From assembly GCA_021774785.1 (NCBI GenBank), contig JAJFIQ010000019.1:868001-932000 (forward strand): a stretch of 64,000 bases of DNA, in the 5' to 3' direction. Positions within the stretch are counted from its first letter, which is position 1, and every line of letters begins with the position of its first letter. The position numbers were made by a program, and so were the translations under genes. Under the pieces are notes generated by a model. That model saw only the letters and a list, made by a program, of their open reading frames with translations, ran no database searches and was not told the DNA's origin. The stretch is from Emcibacter sp. (GTDB taxonomy: Bacteria > Pseudomonadota > Alphaproteobacteria > Sphingomonadales > Emcibacteraceae). Positions 10,008 to 19,029 of the stretch are shown in pieces.

Positions 10008-10990
10008 TTTTCCTTACTTATCAACTTCTCAATCCTGCGCCATTTTTTGACGTTTCTAAGGTGTTGTTTCAGGCTACTGGCGAAGGCATGTCCCCCTGTG
10101 CCGTCAGCTACGAAATAAAAATCATCGGTCTTAAGCGGGTTAAGCACCGCCTCAATCGATGCCCGTCCCGGATGGGCAATGGCTGTCGGTGGCAAACCCT
10201 TAATCCGATACGTGTTATAAGGATTATCGGATTGAAGATCAGATTTACGAATGGGCCGGTCCAAAGATCCCTTGCGGTCAATGCCGTAAATTACCGTCGG
10301 GTCTGTCTGAAGCCGCATATTTTTGCGCAGACGATTGATGAAAACCCCCGCGATATGGGCGCGTTCTTCGGGCGTTGCGGTTTCTTTCTCAACAATTGAC
10401 GCCAATATTAAGGCATCTTCTATGGACAGGAATGGTAACCCGTCTGCTCTTTTTTCCCAAATACTATCCAGCAAGTCCAGTTGGCGCATCTGCATCCGTC
10501 GGACCAGGTCATGGCGTTTCGTATTTTTGGTATATAGATAAGTTTCCGGTAAGATAGTACCTTCCCGTGGCAGGTCTACAATAGGATCGGTCAGATTTTC
10601 AATTCCATTGAGATACTCTATAATCTGCCAACTTGTCCAGCCTTCTATGATGGTCAGGCGGTGCTGAATAACCTCACCACTTGATAGGATCATCATGATA
10701 TCAAACATGCTTGATCCAGCGGGAATAGCAAACTCACCAGCCTGTAATTTTCGCTCGAAACCCGATAACTTGACCCCAAGTTTGAAAATATCCTGGTTGG
10801 TGACAAACCCCTGTTGTTCCAGCTCCCAAGAAGTACGGATTACCCCCTGCCCCTTTGGCAGATAATAGGCTACATCCTGATTCTTAGGGCCTGTTTCATG
10901 AAATTTTTTATACCCCAAATAGAAAAACAGCGCCGCGAATGCGACGCTGCCAATCAATAATAAAATAATATATTTTCGCACCCCTGTCAT
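10004..10990 (-). CDS. mltG: Endolytic murein transglycosylase MltG
   Basis: MltG cleaves nascent peptidoglycan glycan strands at the inner membrane. One N-terminal membrane anchor (about residues 7-26) is followed by a LysM-like region and the YceG/MltG catalytic domain. The catalytic Glu lies in ILASIVEKETATPEER, and the downstream motifs LQTDPTVIYG and NPYNTYRIKGLPPTAIAHPG are diagnostic. Its 328 residues are normal. It starts eight bases after fabF stops, which is the usual fabF-mltG coupling. Confidence 0.94.
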   Translation of the reverse strand: MTGVRKYIILLLIGSVAFAALFFYLGYKKFHETGPKNQDVAYYLPKGQGVIRTSWELEQQGFVTNQDIFKLGVKLSGFERKLQAGEFAIPAGSSMFDIMMILSSGEVIQHRLTIIEGWTSWQIIEYLNGIENLTDPIVDLPREGTILPETYLYTKNTKRHDLVRRMQMRQLDLLDSIWEKRADGLPFLSIEDALILASIVEKETATPEERAHIAGVFINRLRKNMRLQTDPTVIYGIDRKGSLDRPIRKSDLQSDNPYNTYRIKGLPPTAIAHPGRASIEAVLNPLKTDDFYFVADGTGGHAFASSLKQHLRNVKKWRRIEKLISKEN

Positions 10991-10998
10991 AGGCTACG

Positions 10999-12264
10999 TT
11001 AAACTGCCTTAAAGATTACAGAAGCATTGGTGCCACCAAATCCGAAACTGTTGGAAAGGACAGCCGTAATTCCTGTCTTGCGCTGTGCTTCATGGGGCAC
11101 CAGATTAATTCCTTCAATGCCATCCGATGGATTATCCAGATTAAGCGTCGGTGGCAATTCACCCCTGTTCATAGCCAATATACTAAAAATCGCTTCAGTA
11201 CTGCCCGCAGCACCCAATAGGTGACCGATAGATGATTTAGTTGATGACATAGTTGTCTTCGCCGCCGCATCGCCGAACAATCTTTTCACAGCATTAAATT
11301 CAATCTCATCGCCAAGAGGCGTTGATGTACCATGGGCATTAACATAACCAATGTCATCAGGTGTCAGACCAGCCCGTTTGAAAGCCGCCTGCATGGCGCG
11401 GTAGCCGCCGCTACCATCCGGTGCGGGGGCGGTCACATGATAGGCATCTCCTGAAAGGCCATAGCCCACAACTTCGGCATATATTTTGGCACCCCGTTTT
11501 TTGGCATGTTCATATTCTTCCAAAATCACCATACCGGCACCTTCACCGATAACAAAACCGTCCCGATCACGGTCATAAGGCCGCGATGCTTTTTTCGGAG
11601 TGTCGTTAAAATGCGTGCTCAGAGCTTTAGCCTGTGCAAAACCGGCAACGCCCATCTCGCATATAGCAGCTTCGCCACCACCGGCAACCATGACATCCGC
11701 ATCGTCCAGCGCAATCATACGCGCTGCATCGCCAATGGCATGAGTCCCTGTGGCACAAGCCGTAACAACGGCATGGTTTGGCCCCTTCAGGCCATTACGG
11801 ATTGATACATTTCCAGAAATCAGGTTAATCAGACAACGGGGAATAAAGAACGGGCTGACCCGCCGTACACCGCGCTCATGCATATTGATTGATTCATTCT
11901 GAATTCCGGGAAGTCCACCTATACCAGATCCAGTTAAAATGCCTGTACGCCATTGATCTTCATCGCTTGTTGGCTTCCAACCGGCATCTTCCAGAGCCAT
12001 TTCAGCGGCCGCAATTCCGTAAAGGATAAAATCATCAATACGACGACGTTCCTTAGCATTCATCCAGTCATCTGGATTAAATGTACCATTGCTGCCATCA
12101 CCCAATGGTACTTCACAGGCAACAAGTGCTGAGAGTCCCTCAGTGTTAAATCTTGTGATGGGTCCCGCGCCGGACTCTCCGGCGATAAGACGTTTCCAGG
12201 TTTCTTCAACCCCCGAAGCAAGCGGGGTAACAAGCCCCAATCCAGTAACAACCACTCGTCTCAT
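10999..12264 (-). CDS. fabF: 3-oxoacyl-ACP synthase II
   Basis: FabF catalyses chain-elongating condensation of malonyl-ACP with acyl-ACP. The nucleophile Cys is about residue 170 in VVTACATGTHA, and the catalytic His residues lie in NAHGTSTPLGD and SIGHLLGAAGSTEA. The frame is open upstream, but the second of two consecutive ATGs has AAGAAGG seven bases before it and gives the canonical MRRVVVTGLG start, 421 residues. It lies downstream of acpP in the fatty-acid cluster. Confidence 0.95.
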   Translation of the reverse strand: MRRVVVTGLGLVTPLASGVEETWKRLIAGESGAGPITRFNTEGLSALVACEVPLGDGSNGTFNPDDWMNAKERRRIDDFILYGIAAAEMALEDAGWKPTSDEDQWRTGILTGSGIGGLPGIQNESINMHERGVRRVSPFFIPRCLINLISGNVSIRNGLKGPNHAVVTACATGTHAIGDAARMIALDDADVMVAGGGEAAICEMGVAGFAQAKALSTHFNDTPKKASRPYDRDRDGFVIGEGAGMVILEEYEHAKKRGAKIYAEVVGYGLSGDAYHVTAPAPDGSGGYRAMQAAFKRAGLTPDDIGYVNAHGTSTPLGDEIEFNAVKRLFGDAAAKTTMSSTKSSIGHLLGAAGSTEAIFSILAMNRGELPPTLNLDNPSDGIEGINLVPHEAQRKTGITAVLSNSFGFGGTNASVIFKAV

Positions 12265-12430
12265 CATTTTACCTTCTTTTTTTCTTTGCACAACTTGGCT
12301 AAATTTAAAGCAGAATACACTAAAAATAACAAGACCGCGAACCCTGTATCTTCATTAACAAAGATATAGTGCCACGCGGCCATTATTATTTTGCATACCT
12401 ACGATATCAGGCAACATAATCTGCTATATT

Positions 12431-12664
12431 TTAAGAGTTCGCGCTGATAAAATCGATAGCGTCTTTAACCGTAAGGATTTTTTCAGCAGCATCATCTGGA
12501 ATTTCACAACCAAACTCTTCTTCGAATGCCATTACGAGCTCAACTGTATCCAGACTATCCGCGCCCAGATCATCAATAAAGCTTGAAGTATCTGTAACCT
12601 TGTCATCTTCAACACCTAAATGTTCAACAACAATTTTTTTTACGCGTTCAGCTACGTCACTCAT
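12431..12664 (-). CDS. acpP: Acyl carrier protein
   Basis: This is the 77-residue acidic carrier for growing acyl chains. The phosphopantetheine site is Ser37 in [11 protein letters not shown]. The frame is open for nine more codons upstream, but the internal ATG giving [10 protein letters not shown] has AGGGA eight bases before it and is the universal start. A 218-base gap separates it from fabG and holds its own probable promoter, as expected for a very highly expressed gene. Confidence 0.97.
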   Translation of the reverse strand: MSDVAERVKKIVVEHLGVEDDKVTDTSSFIDDLGADSLDTVELVMAFEEEFGCEIPDDAAEKILTVKDAIDFISANS

Positions 12665-12727
12665 ATTTTTTTCCCTTTTTTGGGGGACCACCTAAGGCCC
12701 GGGTTTTGATAATCACAGAACCAGTAA

Positions 12728-12756
12728 TTAATACTCTATTTTCCTTTTACAAGCAA
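12728..12756 (-). promoter_or_regulatory. Probable acpP promoter
   Basis: On the minus strand TTGCTT and TATTAA are separated by exactly 17 bases, a good sigma-70-type spacing. The -10 element lies about 64 bases upstream of the acpP ATG. This would give acpP and fabF transcription independent of fabD-fabG. It is a sequence match only. Confidence 0.5.
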
Positions 12757-12882
12757 AAGCAATAAAAAACTGAATTCATAATACTAAATAATGGATATTG
12801 ATATTTAACCAATCCGCTCATTCACCGGAGGGTTCCTAGCACATTAAGTCCGTTCTTGCCAAGAATAAATATACTATAAAAA

Positions 12883-13620
12883 TTAAATCATTGCCATACC
12901 ACCATTGATATGAAGCGTTTGACCCGTAACATAGGCTGCTTCATCACTGGAAAGATAAAGCACACCGGAAGCTATCTCATCCCCTAACCCTAAGCGTTTC
13001 ATGGGAACATTAGCCAACAAATTTTTTTTCTGATCATCTGTCAATACATCCGTCATGGGACTTTCGATAAAACCGGGCGCGATACAATTGACCGTAATAT
13101 TACGGGATGCCAGTTCCTGTGCCAGACTTTTGGTCATGCCAATCATACCGGCCTTGGACGCTGCGTAGTTGGCCTGTCCCGGATTTCCGGTTACGCCAAC
13201 GATAGAGGTGATATTGATAACACGACCCCACCTGCGCTTCATCATGCCGCGCATAAGCCCCTGTGACAATTTAAAGGCCGCTTTCAGATTGACCTGCATC
13301 ACACTGTCCCATTCGTCATCTTTCAGACGCATGGCAATGTTATCACGGGTAATCCCGGCATTATTCACCAGAATATCCACCTGCCCCATGGCCCCTTCTG
13401 CCGCCTTTGGCAGGGCAGCGACAGAATCTGGGTCCGAAAGGTTAGCCGGAACAACAAAAGCCCTGTCCCCCAGTTCGGCGGCCAATTGTTCCAACGGCTC
13501 GACCCTTGTACCGGAAAGTGCCACTTTCGCGCCACTGCTATGCAAAATGCGGGCAATAGAGCTTCCCAATCCACCAGATGCCCCGGTTACCAATGCGCAT
13601 TTACCATCCAGATTAAACAT
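12883..13620 (-). CDS. fabG: 3-oxoacyl-ACP reductase
   Basis: FabG reduces 3-oxoacyl-ACP with NADPH. The motifs are TGASGGLGSSIA, ILVNNAGITRDN, the catalytic Ser in NITSIVGVTGNPGQ and Tyr/Lys in NYAASKAGMIGMTKSLA, with the C-terminal VTGQTLHINGGMAM. Its 245 residues match housekeeping FabG closely. Its ATG overlaps the fabD stop by one base (TAATG), indicating translational coupling. Confidence 0.96.
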   Translation of the reverse strand: MFNLDGKCALVTGASGGLGSSIARILHSSGAKVALSGTRVEPLEQLAAELGDRAFVVPANLSDPDSVAALPKAAEGAMGQVDILVNNAGITRDNIAMRLKDDEWDSVMQVNLKAAFKLSQGLMRGMMKRRWGRVINITSIVGVTGNPGQANYAASKAGMIGMTKSLAQELASRNITVNCIAPGFIESPMTDVLTDDQKKNLLANVPMKRLGLGDEIASGVLYLSSDEAAYVTGQTLHINGGMAMI

Positions 13621-14567
13621 TACTCATCTCCCACTTTAGCAAAATTTTCTATATCCGATGGCGTTTGCAAAGAAACACCCTTTATATCACGGCAAATTCG
13701 CCTTGTCATACCCGTCAGGACTTTACCCGCCCCGGCTTCAACCAGTTGATCTACACCGAGTTCATTCATTTTAAGGATAGTCTCGCGCCAGCGGACTCTT
13801 CCGGTAACTTGCTCAACCAAATATTTCCTTATCATCTCAGGATCCCTTTCAGGGGAAGCCGTCACATTGGTAATTACGGGCATTTTTGGTGGAGAAATTA
13901 TTGTATCTGAAAGGGCGTTTGCCATTTCATCCGCCGCTGGCTGCATAAGTGAGCAATGGAAAGGCGCACTAACGGGCAACAGCAATCCTCTTTTAGCACC
14001 CCGCATTTTGGCTATTTCAATGGCGCGCTCTACAGCGACCTTATGACCACTGATAACCACCTGTCCATCGGCATTGTCATTCGCTGCTGTGCAAACCTCA
14101 CCCTGTGCCGCCTCTTCAGCAACTTCCTGAGCCACATCAAAATTCAGGCCGAGAAGTGCCGCCATAGCACCAATACCAACAGGAACCGCCCTTTGCATGG
14201 CTTCACCGCGCAACCGCAACAGGCACGCAGTATCGGATATACTGAGAGCCTCTGATGCTGCAAGGGCTGAATATTCCCCGAGGGAATGTCCGGCAACATA
14301 TGATGCGACATTGGCAAGATTAATATCAAAATCCTTCTTAAGAACCTTTATTACCGCAAGGCTAACCGCCATTAAGGCGGGCTGGGCATTTTGTGTCAGG
14401 GTGAGCTCCTCCTGTGAGCCCTCAAACATCAGACCGGACAGATTTTGTCCCAGAGCATCATTTATTTCTTCAAAAACCTGTGCCGCGACGGGCATATTTT
14501 CGGCTAGTTCCTTACCCATCCCGACGGTCTGGCTGCCTTGGCCGGGAAAAACAAATGCACTGCTCAT
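13620..14567 (-). CDS. fabD: Malonyl-CoA:ACP transacylase
   Basis: FabD loads malonyl groups onto ACP. The motifs are FPGQGSQTVGMGKE at the N-terminus, the catalytic Ser95 in AGHSLGEYSAL and the His in PVSAPFHCSLM. Its 315 residues are typical. It is the first gene of the fabD-fabG-acpP-fabF-mltG cluster and is divergent from rpsF across 300 bases. Confidence 0.95.
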   Translation of the reverse strand: MSSAFVFPGQGSQTVGMGKELAENMPVAAQVFEEINDALGQNLSGLMFEGSQEELTLTQNAQPALMAVSLAVIKVLKKDFDINLANVASYVAGHSLGEYSALAASEALSISDTACLLRLRGEAMQRAVPVGIGAMAALLGLNFDVAQEVAEEAAQGEVCTAANDNADGQVVISGHKVAVERAIEIAKMRGAKRGLLLPVSAPFHCSLMQPAADEMANALSDTIISPPKMPVITNVTASPERDPEMIRKYLVEQVTGRVRWRETILKMNELGVDQLVEAGAGKVLTGMTRRICRDIKGVSLQTPSDIENFAKVGDE

Positions 14568-14701
14568 TGTATGGAATTCCTTTTGATGTTCATGTCATGC
14601 TAGTCATAACAATTAGGCCCATAAATGTCGACCTTTGAGAGGGTTATTTTAACGGAATTATCTGGCCAGCAAAAAAAATCCTTAAAAAGCCCTTCTACCC
14701 C

Positions 14702-14729
14702 TTGTCTTTACTGACCTTTCATGTATATT
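14702..14729 (+). promoter_or_regulatory. Possible rpsF operon promoter
   Basis: TTGTCT and TATATT are separated by 16 bases, about 140 bases upstream of the rpsF start. Transcription from here would give a leader of roughly 130 bases, long enough for an autoregulatory structure. It is a consensus match only. Confidence 0.4.
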
Positions 14730-14792
14730 GCGCCGCTTCAGGGTGTTCTTGTATAGAATGCCTCGGTTTGCTGTGTCGGTTAATAATATAAT

Positions 14793-14817
14793 GTGACGAT
14801 TTGATATTCGTAATCAC
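14793..14817 (+). promoter_or_regulatory. Bulged hairpin in the rpsF leader
   Basis: GTGACGA can pair with TCG and TCAC across a three-base bulge (TAA), with an eight-base loop. A CCCGAAAAACCG stretch lies just downstream. Leaders of rpsF operons in many bacteria carry a structure bound by the S6:S18 dimer. I cannot confirm that this one matches the known motif. Confidence 0.3.
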
Positions 14818-14867
14818 CCCGCCCGAAAAACCGTTAAATGAACTTATAAATAAGGAGTAGCCTGCAA

Positions 14868-15302
14868 ATGGCTTTTTATGAACATATATTTATCGCTCGC
14901 CAGGATATCCAACCTCAACAGGTTGAAGCGATTAGCAAAGATTTGACACAAATCGTTGAAGATAATGGCGGCAAAGTTACCAAAACTGAACAATGGGGTC
15001 TACGGTCCCTTGCGTATCGGATTAAGAAATACAAAAAAGGTCACTATGTCCTGTTGAACATTGATGGTTCTGCGGATGCCGTTTCTGAACTGGAGCGTAA
15101 TGAACGCCTGCATGAAGATGTTGTGCGTTTCATGACAATCCGGGTTGATGAACTGGAAGAAGGTGATTCAGTTGTTGTGCGTTCAAGAGATCGTGAAGGT
15201 CGTCCCACACGATATGAAGGCAAAGACAGTCGCCCAAACCGTTTTGAAAACAAAAAACCAGATTCAAACAAAACTGAATCTTCAGAAACAGCAGCAGAAT
15301 AA
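14868..15302 (+). CDS. rpsF: 30S ribosomal protein S6
   Basis: S6 binds the central domain of 16S rRNA with S18. The start MAFYEHIFIARQDI, the motif EQWGLRSLAYRIKKYKKGHYVLLN and ELERNERLHEDVVRFMTIRVDE are canonical. The last 40 or so residues form a low-complexity charged tail (RDREGRPTRYEGKDSRPNRF), longer than in E. coli and common in alphaproteobacteria. It is the first gene of rpsF-rpsR-rplI, with AGGAG eight bases upstream. Confidence 0.97.
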   Translation: MAFYEHIFIARQDIQPQQVEAISKDLTQIVEDNGGKVTKTEQWGLRSLAYRIKKYKKGHYVLLNIDGSADAVSELERNERLHEDVVRFMTIRVDELEEGDSVVVRSRDREGRPTRYEGKDSRPNRFENKKPDSNKTESSETAAE

Positions 15303-15314
15303 GGAGAACATCAC

Positions 15315-15569
15315 ATGGCTGAACAACGTTCCGAGGGTGGCAACACACGTCGTCCCTTTTTCAGACGCCGCAAAACCTGTCCTTTCTCTGGTGCTAATGC
15401 CCAGACAATTGACTATAAAGATGTGCGTCTTTTAAGCAAATTCATTTCCGAGCGTGGCAAGATCGTCCCAAGCCGCATCACAGCCGTTTCCACCAAGAAA
15501 CAACGTGAACTGGCCAAGGCCATCAAACGCGCCCGTAATCTGGCACTTCTGCCATACATCGTACAATAG
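15315..15569 (+). CDS. rpsR: 30S ribosomal protein S18
   Basis: S18 partners S6 on the small-subunit platform. The 84-residue sequence contains [28 protein letters not shown] and [20 protein letters not shown], all typical. AAGGAG precedes the ATG at good spacing. It lies 12 bases after rpsF and 12 bases before rplI. Confidence 0.97.
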   Translation: MAEQRSEGGNTRRPFFRRRKTCPFSGANAQTIDYKDVRLLSKFISERGKIVPSRITAVSTKKQRELAKAIKRARNLALLPYIVQ

Positions 15570-15581
15570 GGAGAATGAAAC

Positions 15582-16223
15582 ATGGAAATCATACTTCTTG
15601 AACGCGTACGCAAACTGGGCCAGATTGGCGATATTGTAACCGTCAAAAATGGTTATGCCCGCAACTTTCTGTTACCACAGAAAAAAGCCCTACGCTCAAC
15701 TAAAGCCAACTTGGCATTTTTTGAAACCCAGCGTGCAGAGATCGAAACCAGAAACCTTGAAGCCAAAACAGAAGCGGAAGCCGTTTCAAACAAACTTGAA
15801 GGCGTATCAGCGATCATCATCCGTCAGGCTGGTGAATCCGGCAATCTTTATGGTTCTGTATCTGCCCGTGATATTGCTGCTGCTCTTGGTGAACAGGATC
15901 TGAAAGTAGCTCGCACACAGGTCATTATGGATCATGCTATCAAATATCTTGGTATCTACACCATACAGATCAAACTGCATGCCGAAGTTTTCTCCACCAT
16001 TGAAATTAACATTGCCCGCTCAGCTGAAGAAGCTGAGATGCAGGCACAGGGTCTTGATGCCAAAGCCGCAGAGGAAGATCTTGACGTTTCCGTTGAAGAT
16101 TATTTCGAGAACGAAGAAGATTCAGAAGCTGCAATCGCCGCTGAGCATGAAGGTGACGAATCAGAAGAGACCGTAACAGAAGACGTTGTTGCGGAAGAAG
16201 CTGAGGAAGAGAAAAGCGAATAA
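15582..16223 (+). CDS. rplI: 50S ribosomal protein L9 with acidic C-terminal tail
   Basis: L9 is a two-domain large-subunit protein near the L1 stalk. The N-domain is canonical (EIILLERVRKLGQIGDIVTV, GYARNFLLPQKKAL) and the C-domain includes GESGNLYGSVSARDIA. The protein has 213 residues against roughly 150 in E. coli. The extra residues from about 150 on are a strongly acidic Glu/Asp/Ala-rich tail (YFENEEDSEAAIAAEHEGDE). Alphaproteobacterial L9 proteins often carry such tails. AGGGAG precedes the start and a strong terminator follows the stop. Confidence 0.96.
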   Translation: MEIILLERVRKLGQIGDIVTVKNGYARNFLLPQKKALRSTKANLAFFETQRAEIETRNLEAKTEAEAVSNKLEGVSAIIIRQAGESGNLYGSVSARDIAAALGEQDLKVARTQVIMDHAIKYLGIYTIQIKLHAEVFSTIEINIARSAEEAEMQAQGLDAKAAEEDLDVSVEDYFENEEDSEAAIAAEHEGDESEETVTEDVVAEEAEEEKSE

Positions 16224-16253
16224 CTTACGCTAATCTTCAATAATTCATTAAAA

Positions 16254-16283
16254 GGAGCTACTGTTTAAGTGGCTCCTTTTTTT
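16254..16283 (+). terminator. Rho-independent terminator of rpsF-rpsR-rplI
   Basis: GGAGCTAC pairs with GTGGCTCC (eight pairs, one G-T) around a seven-base loop, directly followed by seven T residues. It lies 30 bases past the rplI stop and ends the ribosomal operon, so the following DUF547 genes need their own promoter. Confidence 0.9.
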
Positions 16284-16413
16284 GTCTATCTGCCAAATAA
16301 TAAAATATATTGAAAATCATATGAAAGTGATTATAGTTTATTTATTCCTTAAATACCCAATTAAATCTGTAACTTAAGACATATATTTTAATTTTAAAAC
16401 TGGGGATAAAATA

Positions 16414-17676
16414 ATGCAATATTCAGGAATAAAGTCTTTAAAGCGTTTATTCATCTTAACTTCTTTAGCAATATTTGTCCCCTTTCAGTTTGGCCATACT
16501 GAAGATCAGACCAAAAATAATATTGAAAAAATAATAACCCATGATCCAAGTTCAAAAATCGCCATAAATTATGAGAATTTAACACTCCTATTACAAGCCA
16601 CCGTTACCAGACCAAGGGTATCTTCCCGAATTTATGCTCAGAAATCTAACAACTCTATTGGCTCTAGGGTAAATCTTTCCAACAAGAACCCAACACGCAT
16701 GGAAGCAAGCCGTACTTTTTATCACTTTATCGATAAAGAAGAACTGGAATATGTCCAACTGTTACGCCAAGGTATGGAAGCCTTGCCCCAAGTCGTGCCA
16801 TTGCAAAATTTAAACCGTAATGAACAATTGGCCTACTGGCTCAATCTATATAATATCACCGTTTATGAGCAACTTGCTAAACGTTATCCAATCCGAAAAT
16901 TAAAGAAACTTTACAAAGGAACCCGTAAAACCCCCGCCCTATGGGATGAAAAAATTGTAACGGTTAATGGAATAGCTTTATCATTGAATGATATCCAATA
17001 TAATATCATTCAGAAAACATGGCGGGATCCGCTTGTGATCTATGGACTGTATCAGGGGGCCATTGGGGGACCAAACTTGCGTCGAAAAGCCTATACGGGC
17101 AAAATTGTCTATGAACAGTTGGCCGATAATGCTGAAGAATTTGTCAATTCGCTTAGAGGGCTACGCTTTAAAGGAAAAGAAGCCCAAGTCTCGGAAATCT
17201 ATTACTGGAACCGGGACCTATTCCCGGACTTTGACCATGACCTGCGTCGTCACCTGAGAAAATATGCGAATTTACGCTTGGTTACACGACTGGACAGCAG
17301 CCGAAAAATCAAAATAAAATTTTATGACTGGCATATCGCCGATGTCCTGAATGGTGGGCGCGCGAATACTGGAGGGGTCGGTAGTACAAACCCCGTTAGT
17401 ATGGCGCTATCATTCGGCGGTGAGGAATCTGTAGTTGGCCCAGGAATAACCGCGAATGGTTTTGATGGGGGCGACAGTAGCACTCATTTCAATTCACGCT
17501 TGTCTACACATACTGATAAGGCTTTAGATACTGCCATTATACGCAACAGCATGCCTTTGGATGCTGCCGTTTTCTTAAAAGAATTTCTAGAACGTAATAG
17601 AAAACTAAAAGGTGCCAATGTGACAGTCGAGGAAATAGAAAAAAAAGATTTAGATAAAATTAGAAAACAAGACTAA
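16414..17676 (+). CDS. Exported DUF547 protein, copy 1
   Basis: This is a protein of unknown function, 420 residues. A hydrophobic segment (about 11-27, LFILTSLAIFVPFQF) suggests export. A block at about 40-100 (ITHDPSSKIAINYENLTLLL, PTRMEASRTFYHF) is shared by all three tandem copies. The DUF547 domain spans roughly 125-250, with LNRNEQLAYWLNLYNITVYE, LSLNDIQYNIIQKTWRDPLV and YQGAIGGPNLRRKAYTG. The stretch that in many bacterial DUF547 proteins reads like NCASxGCPNL has no cysteine here. The C-terminus ends VTVEEIEKKDLDKI. GGGGA lies eight bases before the ATG, and a strong terminator lies upstream. Confidence 0.8.
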   Translation: MQYSGIKSLKRLFILTSLAIFVPFQFGHTEDQTKNNIEKIITHDPSSKIAINYENLTLLLQATVTRPRVSSRIYAQKSNNSIGSRVNLSNKNPTRMEASRTFYHFIDKEELEYVQLLRQGMEALPQVVPLQNLNRNEQLAYWLNLYNITVYEQLAKRYPIRKLKKLYKGTRKTPALWDEKIVTVNGIALSLNDIQYNIIQKTWRDPLVIYGLYQGAIGGPNLRRKAYTGKIVYEQLADNAEEFVNSLRGLRFKGKEAQVSEIYYWNRDLFPDFDHDLRRHLRKYANLRLVTRLDSSRKIKIKFYDWHIADVLNGGRANTGGVGSTNPVSMALSFGGEESVVGPGITANGFDGGDSSTHFNSRLSTHTDKALDTAIIRNSMPLDAAVFLKEFLERNRKLKGANVTVEEIEKKDLDKIRKQD

Positions 17677-17785
17677 ATCCGATAACTAAAACGTGACTTC
17701 GCTTTAAACAACCTTTCCGTTATTTTAGGATTAAAGAACAGATTAATTTCGAGTTTAAAATTATTTTTGTAGGAGTAATATTAAG

Positions 17786-19008
17786 GTGGGAATCAATATC
17801 AAATTTAAAAACCTGAGATGGCTGGTGATTAGTATTCTTTTAAGTTTTTCACTGACAAATAGTGTTCTCGCTAGCGATCAAAAGAAGATAAAAACCCATG
17901 ACCCTGATTCAAAAATAATAATCAATTATGAAAATTTGACACTTCTGTATCAAGCAACGGTTACCAGACCCAGAACATCATCTCGAAAATATGCGGCTAA
18001 AGCCAGACCGGGCATCGGAACTAAAGTAAATTATTCCAGCTCAAGGCCCACACGTTTGGAAGCCAGTCGGGTTTTCTTTCATCAAATTGGCAAAGAAGAA
18101 CAGGAATCTGTTCATATGCTCCGTCTTGGTATGGAATCTCTGCCCGATGTTATCCCCTTACATACCCTGAACCGGAATGAACAGCTGGCCTATTGGCTCA
18201 ATCTTTACAACCTCACGGTTTATGATGAAATTGCCAAACGCTACCCCATAAGTAAATTAAAGAAGCTTTATAATGGCACCAGTAAGACGCCATCTCTGTG
18301 GGATGAAAAAATCATCAATATTAATGGCATAAACATATCATTGAATGATATTCAATATAATATCATTCAGAAATCATGGCATAATCCCCTTGTCATGTAT
18401 GGACTGTATCAGGGTACGATTGGCGGACCAAATCTACGCAGAAAGGCTTTTACGGGAAAAAAAAATATAGCCAACTCGAAGATAATGCTGAGGAATTCGT
18501 TAATTCTCTTAGAGGAATGCGCTTTAAGGGAAAGGACACTTTTGTATCTGAACTCTACGAAAGAAGCCAAGAATTATTTCCCAATTTTGACCGGGATTTG
18601 AGGCGGCACCTTAGACAATTTGCAAATTTTCGTTTACTCACAAAACTGGATAGTAGCCGTAATATCACCCCCAAATTCTATGATTGGCATATCACTGATG
18701 TATTAAATGGGGGAAATCTCAGAGCCAATAGTGCGACTAGTACTAACCCCGTGGGTTTGTTATTATCATTCTCAAAAGCTGCAAGTGGATCGGGCAAACC
18801 TGCTGGTAATGCTCATTATGGTTTATTTGATAATACCATAAACACGGCATCGCTTAATAACCGTCTACCGGATGGAGCAGCTATTTTTCTTCAAAGCTTT
18901 GTTTCTAATAATAAAAATGACAGGTCCGGCAAAGTGACTGTCGAGGAAATCGATAAAAAGGGATATAAAAAAATAAAAATTCAGAAAAAAACTGACCTCG
19001 ACAATTAA
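17786..19008 (+). pseudogene. Exported DUF547 protein, copy 2, frameshifted at A9
   Basis: This second paralog has a GTG start with AGGAG upstream and a hydrophobic export signal (WLVISILLSFSLTNSVLA). The first frame matches copies 1 and 3 through PNLRRKAFTGK, then leaves alignment at a run of nine A (18457-18465) and stops at 18601. The continuation is in another frame, resuming as YSQLEDNAEEFVNSLRGMRF and running to the conserved C-terminal VTVEEIDKKGYKKI. One extra A would restore a full protein of about 407 residues. It may be a recent pseudogene, a sequencing error in a homopolymer, or a gene expressed by polymerase slippage. Confidence 0.75.
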
Positions 19009-19029
19009 ATATTGAAACATTACTATTGC

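Larger units (their letters stand above)
14568..14867. other. fabD/rpsF divergent intergenic region
   Basis: The 300-base divergent spacer contains no gene or tRNA that I can recognise. It should hold promoters for both the fatty-acid and the ribosomal-protein operons. The rpsF side contains a plausible promoter and a bulged hairpin described separately, and ends in a strong AGGAG eight bases before the rpsF ATG. Confidence 0.6.

Noticed and set aside
12292-12430. Possible hairpin between acpP and fabF (CCGCG and CGCGG)
   Set aside because: The arms are only five bases and lie about 35 bases apart without a T tract, and both genes are expected to be read together.
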